Source: Phaseolus vulgaris
Lineage: Eukaryota; Streptophyta; Magnoliopsida; Fabales; Fabaceae
Reading direction: 5' to 3'
Length of the DNA stretch: 64,000 nucleotides
NCBI RefSeq assembly: GCF_000499845.2
Contig: NC_023758.2
Span: 40,504,108 to 40,568,107, forward strand
Both the position numbers and the translations under genes were made by a program. Position 1 is the stretch's first letter. Every line of letters starts with the position of its first letter. Under the pieces are notes generated by a model. That model saw nothing but the letters and a program-made list of their open reading frames with translations, did no database searches and was not told the DNA's origin. Of the stretch, positions 62,501-64,000 are shown piece by piece.

Positions 62501-62995
62501 AGAAAGGTTCACACCGATGAAGAGGGGAGCGAGACAAGGTGGCATAAAACAGGCAAAACGAGACCAGTTTTTGTTGGTGGTGCTGTGAAGGGTTTCAAAA
62601 AAATACTGGTGCTCTACACCAACTATGGGAGGCAAAAGAAGCCGGAGAAGACGAATTGGGTGATGCATCAATACCATCTAGGCAGCAATGAAGAAGAGAA
62701 AGATGGAGAGTTAGTGGTTTCAAAGGTGTTCTACCAAACACAACCTCGACAATGTGGTAATTCCATTACAAAGCAGGATCTGTATCAAAGTGTTGATGAT
62801 GAGGATATAATACCTAGAAGTGGAACTCTTATGGAGTACTACAACCCTTCTTTCATAAATTATGACCATGTGGGTGGTCGCAACAATAGGGAAGCTTCAC
62901 CTCAACTTATTCCAAATTTGGTCATGCAAGCTGATACCTCTTCTTTCATTCGATTAGCAATGGATGCCACCAAAGCCAGGCTCGACACAAAATAG
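59584..62995 (+). CDS. NAC transcription factor of the SND2/SND3 (ANAC073/ANAC010) type
   Basis: Three exons: 59584-59745, 59882-60071 and 62424-62995, with GT..AG introns, give 307 aa. The start MTWC and a CPSCGH motif (42-47) are signatures of the SND2/SND3 subgroup. The NAC domain (about 60-215) opens with [12 protein letters not shown] instead of the usual LPPGFRFHPTD, then has [45 protein letters not shown] (a basic DNA-contact stretch), [31 protein letters not shown] and [13 protein letters not shown]. The C-terminal 90 residues are variable, acidic in part, and presumably activating. Family members act downstream of NST1/SND1 in secondary-wall gene control; that role here is inference. 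Intron 2 is 2352 bp and carries nested MITEs. The first intron splits after codon 54, and the second splits a Gly codon. Confidence 0.96.
61195..61880. repeat. Older MITE split by a younger MITE, NAC intron 2
   Basis: Left remnant (about 61195-61406) and right remnant (about 61808-61880) together resemble the mirror-symmetric 34.35-kb family (…TTAAATAATACAATAAAAACTAATTTTAGAGA … ATTAATTTTTATTTAATTATTTTTTTATA). The 401-bp element listed next separates them. Outer ends are approximate. Confidence 0.55.
61407..61807. mobile_element. CACTA-type MITE, 401 bp, in NAC intron 2
   Basis: Ends CACTACAAGAAAATCATGAA and its inverted copy ..CATGATTTTCTTGTAGTG, near-perfect over more than 40 bp. A 3-bp duplication AGA flanks it (61404-61406 and 61808-61810). 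The whole element is close to one long palindrome (AGAAACCAATT... mirrored by ...AATTGGTTTCT), centred near 61600. It has no coding capacity. Confidence 0.9.
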
Positions 62996-63594
62996 CTCTC
63001 TCAAAAACTTTCTTCATAGATAATATAGTCACAATGACCATATATATAATTCATGTTCATGGTTTTTTATTATATATATATATATATATATAATGTATTT
63101 ATTCTATATAAATATATATATGGGATGGAAGAAATAAGAGTAGCTTGATCGAATTGGATACCTATATATTTGGAGGAGGATAAACCATTTGACCCTGGTT
63201 GAAGTTGAGAGGCCAAAACGGTCTGTTCCGATACTGTTGTTTTATATGTAAGTTTAATGTACAGGTAAACTTGTAAAATCGTTCAATTGTATTTTTCTAT
63301 GTCAAACTACTACTGTTTTATAATGCTTTTACTTGTAAACCTTTTTCTCCTTTTTTTTTTTTTTCTGCCATAGATAACTATAGATGCCTTGCTATTAATT
63401 ATATTTATCCACTGCTGATAACTTTTGGTCGTTTATTTATACAACGCTTTGATTGTGAGTTAATGTTCCCGTCATTATTTAGGGTGTTGGTGATGCTTTC
63501 ACCTATTTCTTCTTGTTTTTTTATCATGAAGGAATTTTTTAATTAGAATGGAGTAATTAGGGTAAACCGATGCTTCTTCTACACAAAGATACAT
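62996..63594. other. NAC 3' flank
   Basis: Contains an (AT)n run at 63069-63092 and poly-T tracts. The 3' end of the NAC transcript must lie here. Nothing else recognised. Confidence 0.45.
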
Positions 63595-64000
63595 ATTTTT
63601 TTTTATCAACAATGAATAAATAAAATTAAAGGGAATACTTCAGGGGTATCCCAACCCATATACAGTAACCAGAAGTGGACTTCCTATATCATTCACAAAA
63701 GAAACTCTCCTTTATGGTTGGAGTAGAACAACCTTAAAGAGAGAAAACCAAACCCAAAAAAAACCAACAGGTTACCTAAAGCAACAATCAACTTTACCGA
63801 AACACCCAGAACCGAAATCACCTACATTCACCTCGCCACACGACGAGTTACCCATGCACGTTGCAGAACTTCGGCGACCACCGATTACACACATATGGGG
63901 AGCACCGCTTCATCGACCGGCGATCATGTTGATTGACCGGCGATCATGTTGACCTTCTATAGCTTCGGCGACCACCGACTACACACATATGGAGAACGTC
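63595..64000 (-). mobile_element. Probable LINE 3' portion, minus strand, cut by window end
   Basis: On the minus strand it ends with GGTTGGGATACCCCTGAAGT, an AT-rich stretch and TTGTTGATAAAAAAAAA, the tail arrangement seen at 27.35 kb. The far part (63840-64000) is much GC-richer and has a duplicated CGGCGACCACCGA-TACACACATATGG block (copies at about 63871 and 63966) and a tandem GACCGGCGATCATGTTGA. No protein motif was identified. Confidence 0.45.

Overview
The window is plant nuclear DNA from a eudicot. It is strongly AT-rich, its genes are sparse and intron-containing, and most of the rest is retrotransposon and MITE debris. A legume is the likeliest source; this is inference from the flavour of the dispersed repeats and LINE tails and was not tested by a search. 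I see no prokaryotic, organellar or CRISPR features.

Four cellular protein genes are supported. (1) A DMP/DUF679 four-pass membrane protein lies on the minus strand (1930-2574). (2) A complete two-exon HAESA-LIKE 1 type LRR receptor kinase (999 aa) is at 38162-41598, plus strand. (3) An intronless, membrane-anchored receptor-like pseudokinase (332 aa) is at 51002-52000, plus strand. (4) A three-exon NAC transcription factor of the SND2/SND3 type (307 aa) is at 59584-62995, plus strand. From memory, Arabidopsis has DMP7, HAESA and SND2 as near neighbours on chromosome 4 and HSL1 close to SND3 on chromosome 1. The DMP / HAESA-family / SND-type NAC order here therefore looks like an ancient conserved gene block, opened up by transposons.

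Layout: 0-6.9 kb, DMP gene and AT-rich DNA. 6.9-9.3 kb, a 2.4 kb solo LTR with a perfect 5-bp target duplication and internal 59-bp tandem repeats. 9.8-16.7 kb, an almost full-length plant L1-type LINE whose ORF1 is split by a 728-bp non-autonomous CACTA element and whose ORF2 carries three stops and one frameshift. 19.3-20.25 kb, a 947-bp foldback element built from 41-bp palindromic units. 20-38 kb, gene-poor DNA holding a LINE tail, a dispersed repeat, a 410-bp solo LTR and a CACTA-type MITE. 38-42.4 kb, the HSL1 gene and two possible exon relics. 42.8-45 kb, a decayed Ty1-copia element. 45.7-46.1 kb, a 5'-truncated LINE with its target duplication. 46.7-47.3 kb, a Mutator-like MITE. 51-52 kb, the pseudokinase. 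54.9-55.95 kb, about 1 kb of ATT/AAT-rich simple sequence. 59.6-63 kb, the NAC gene, whose second intron holds nested MITEs. 63.6-64 kb, a probable LINE 3' end on the minus strand, cut by the window edge.

The cellular genes do not form an operon-like system. HSL1 is a peptide-hormone receptor kinase, the NAC factor probably acts in secondary-wall gene control, and the DMP protein is an endomembrane protein. I found no convincing new multi-gene system. The most informative structures are the datable nested insertions (CACTA within LINE ORF1, MITE within MITE within a NAC intron), the large palindromic foldback element, and the pseudokinase with lost catalytic residues.
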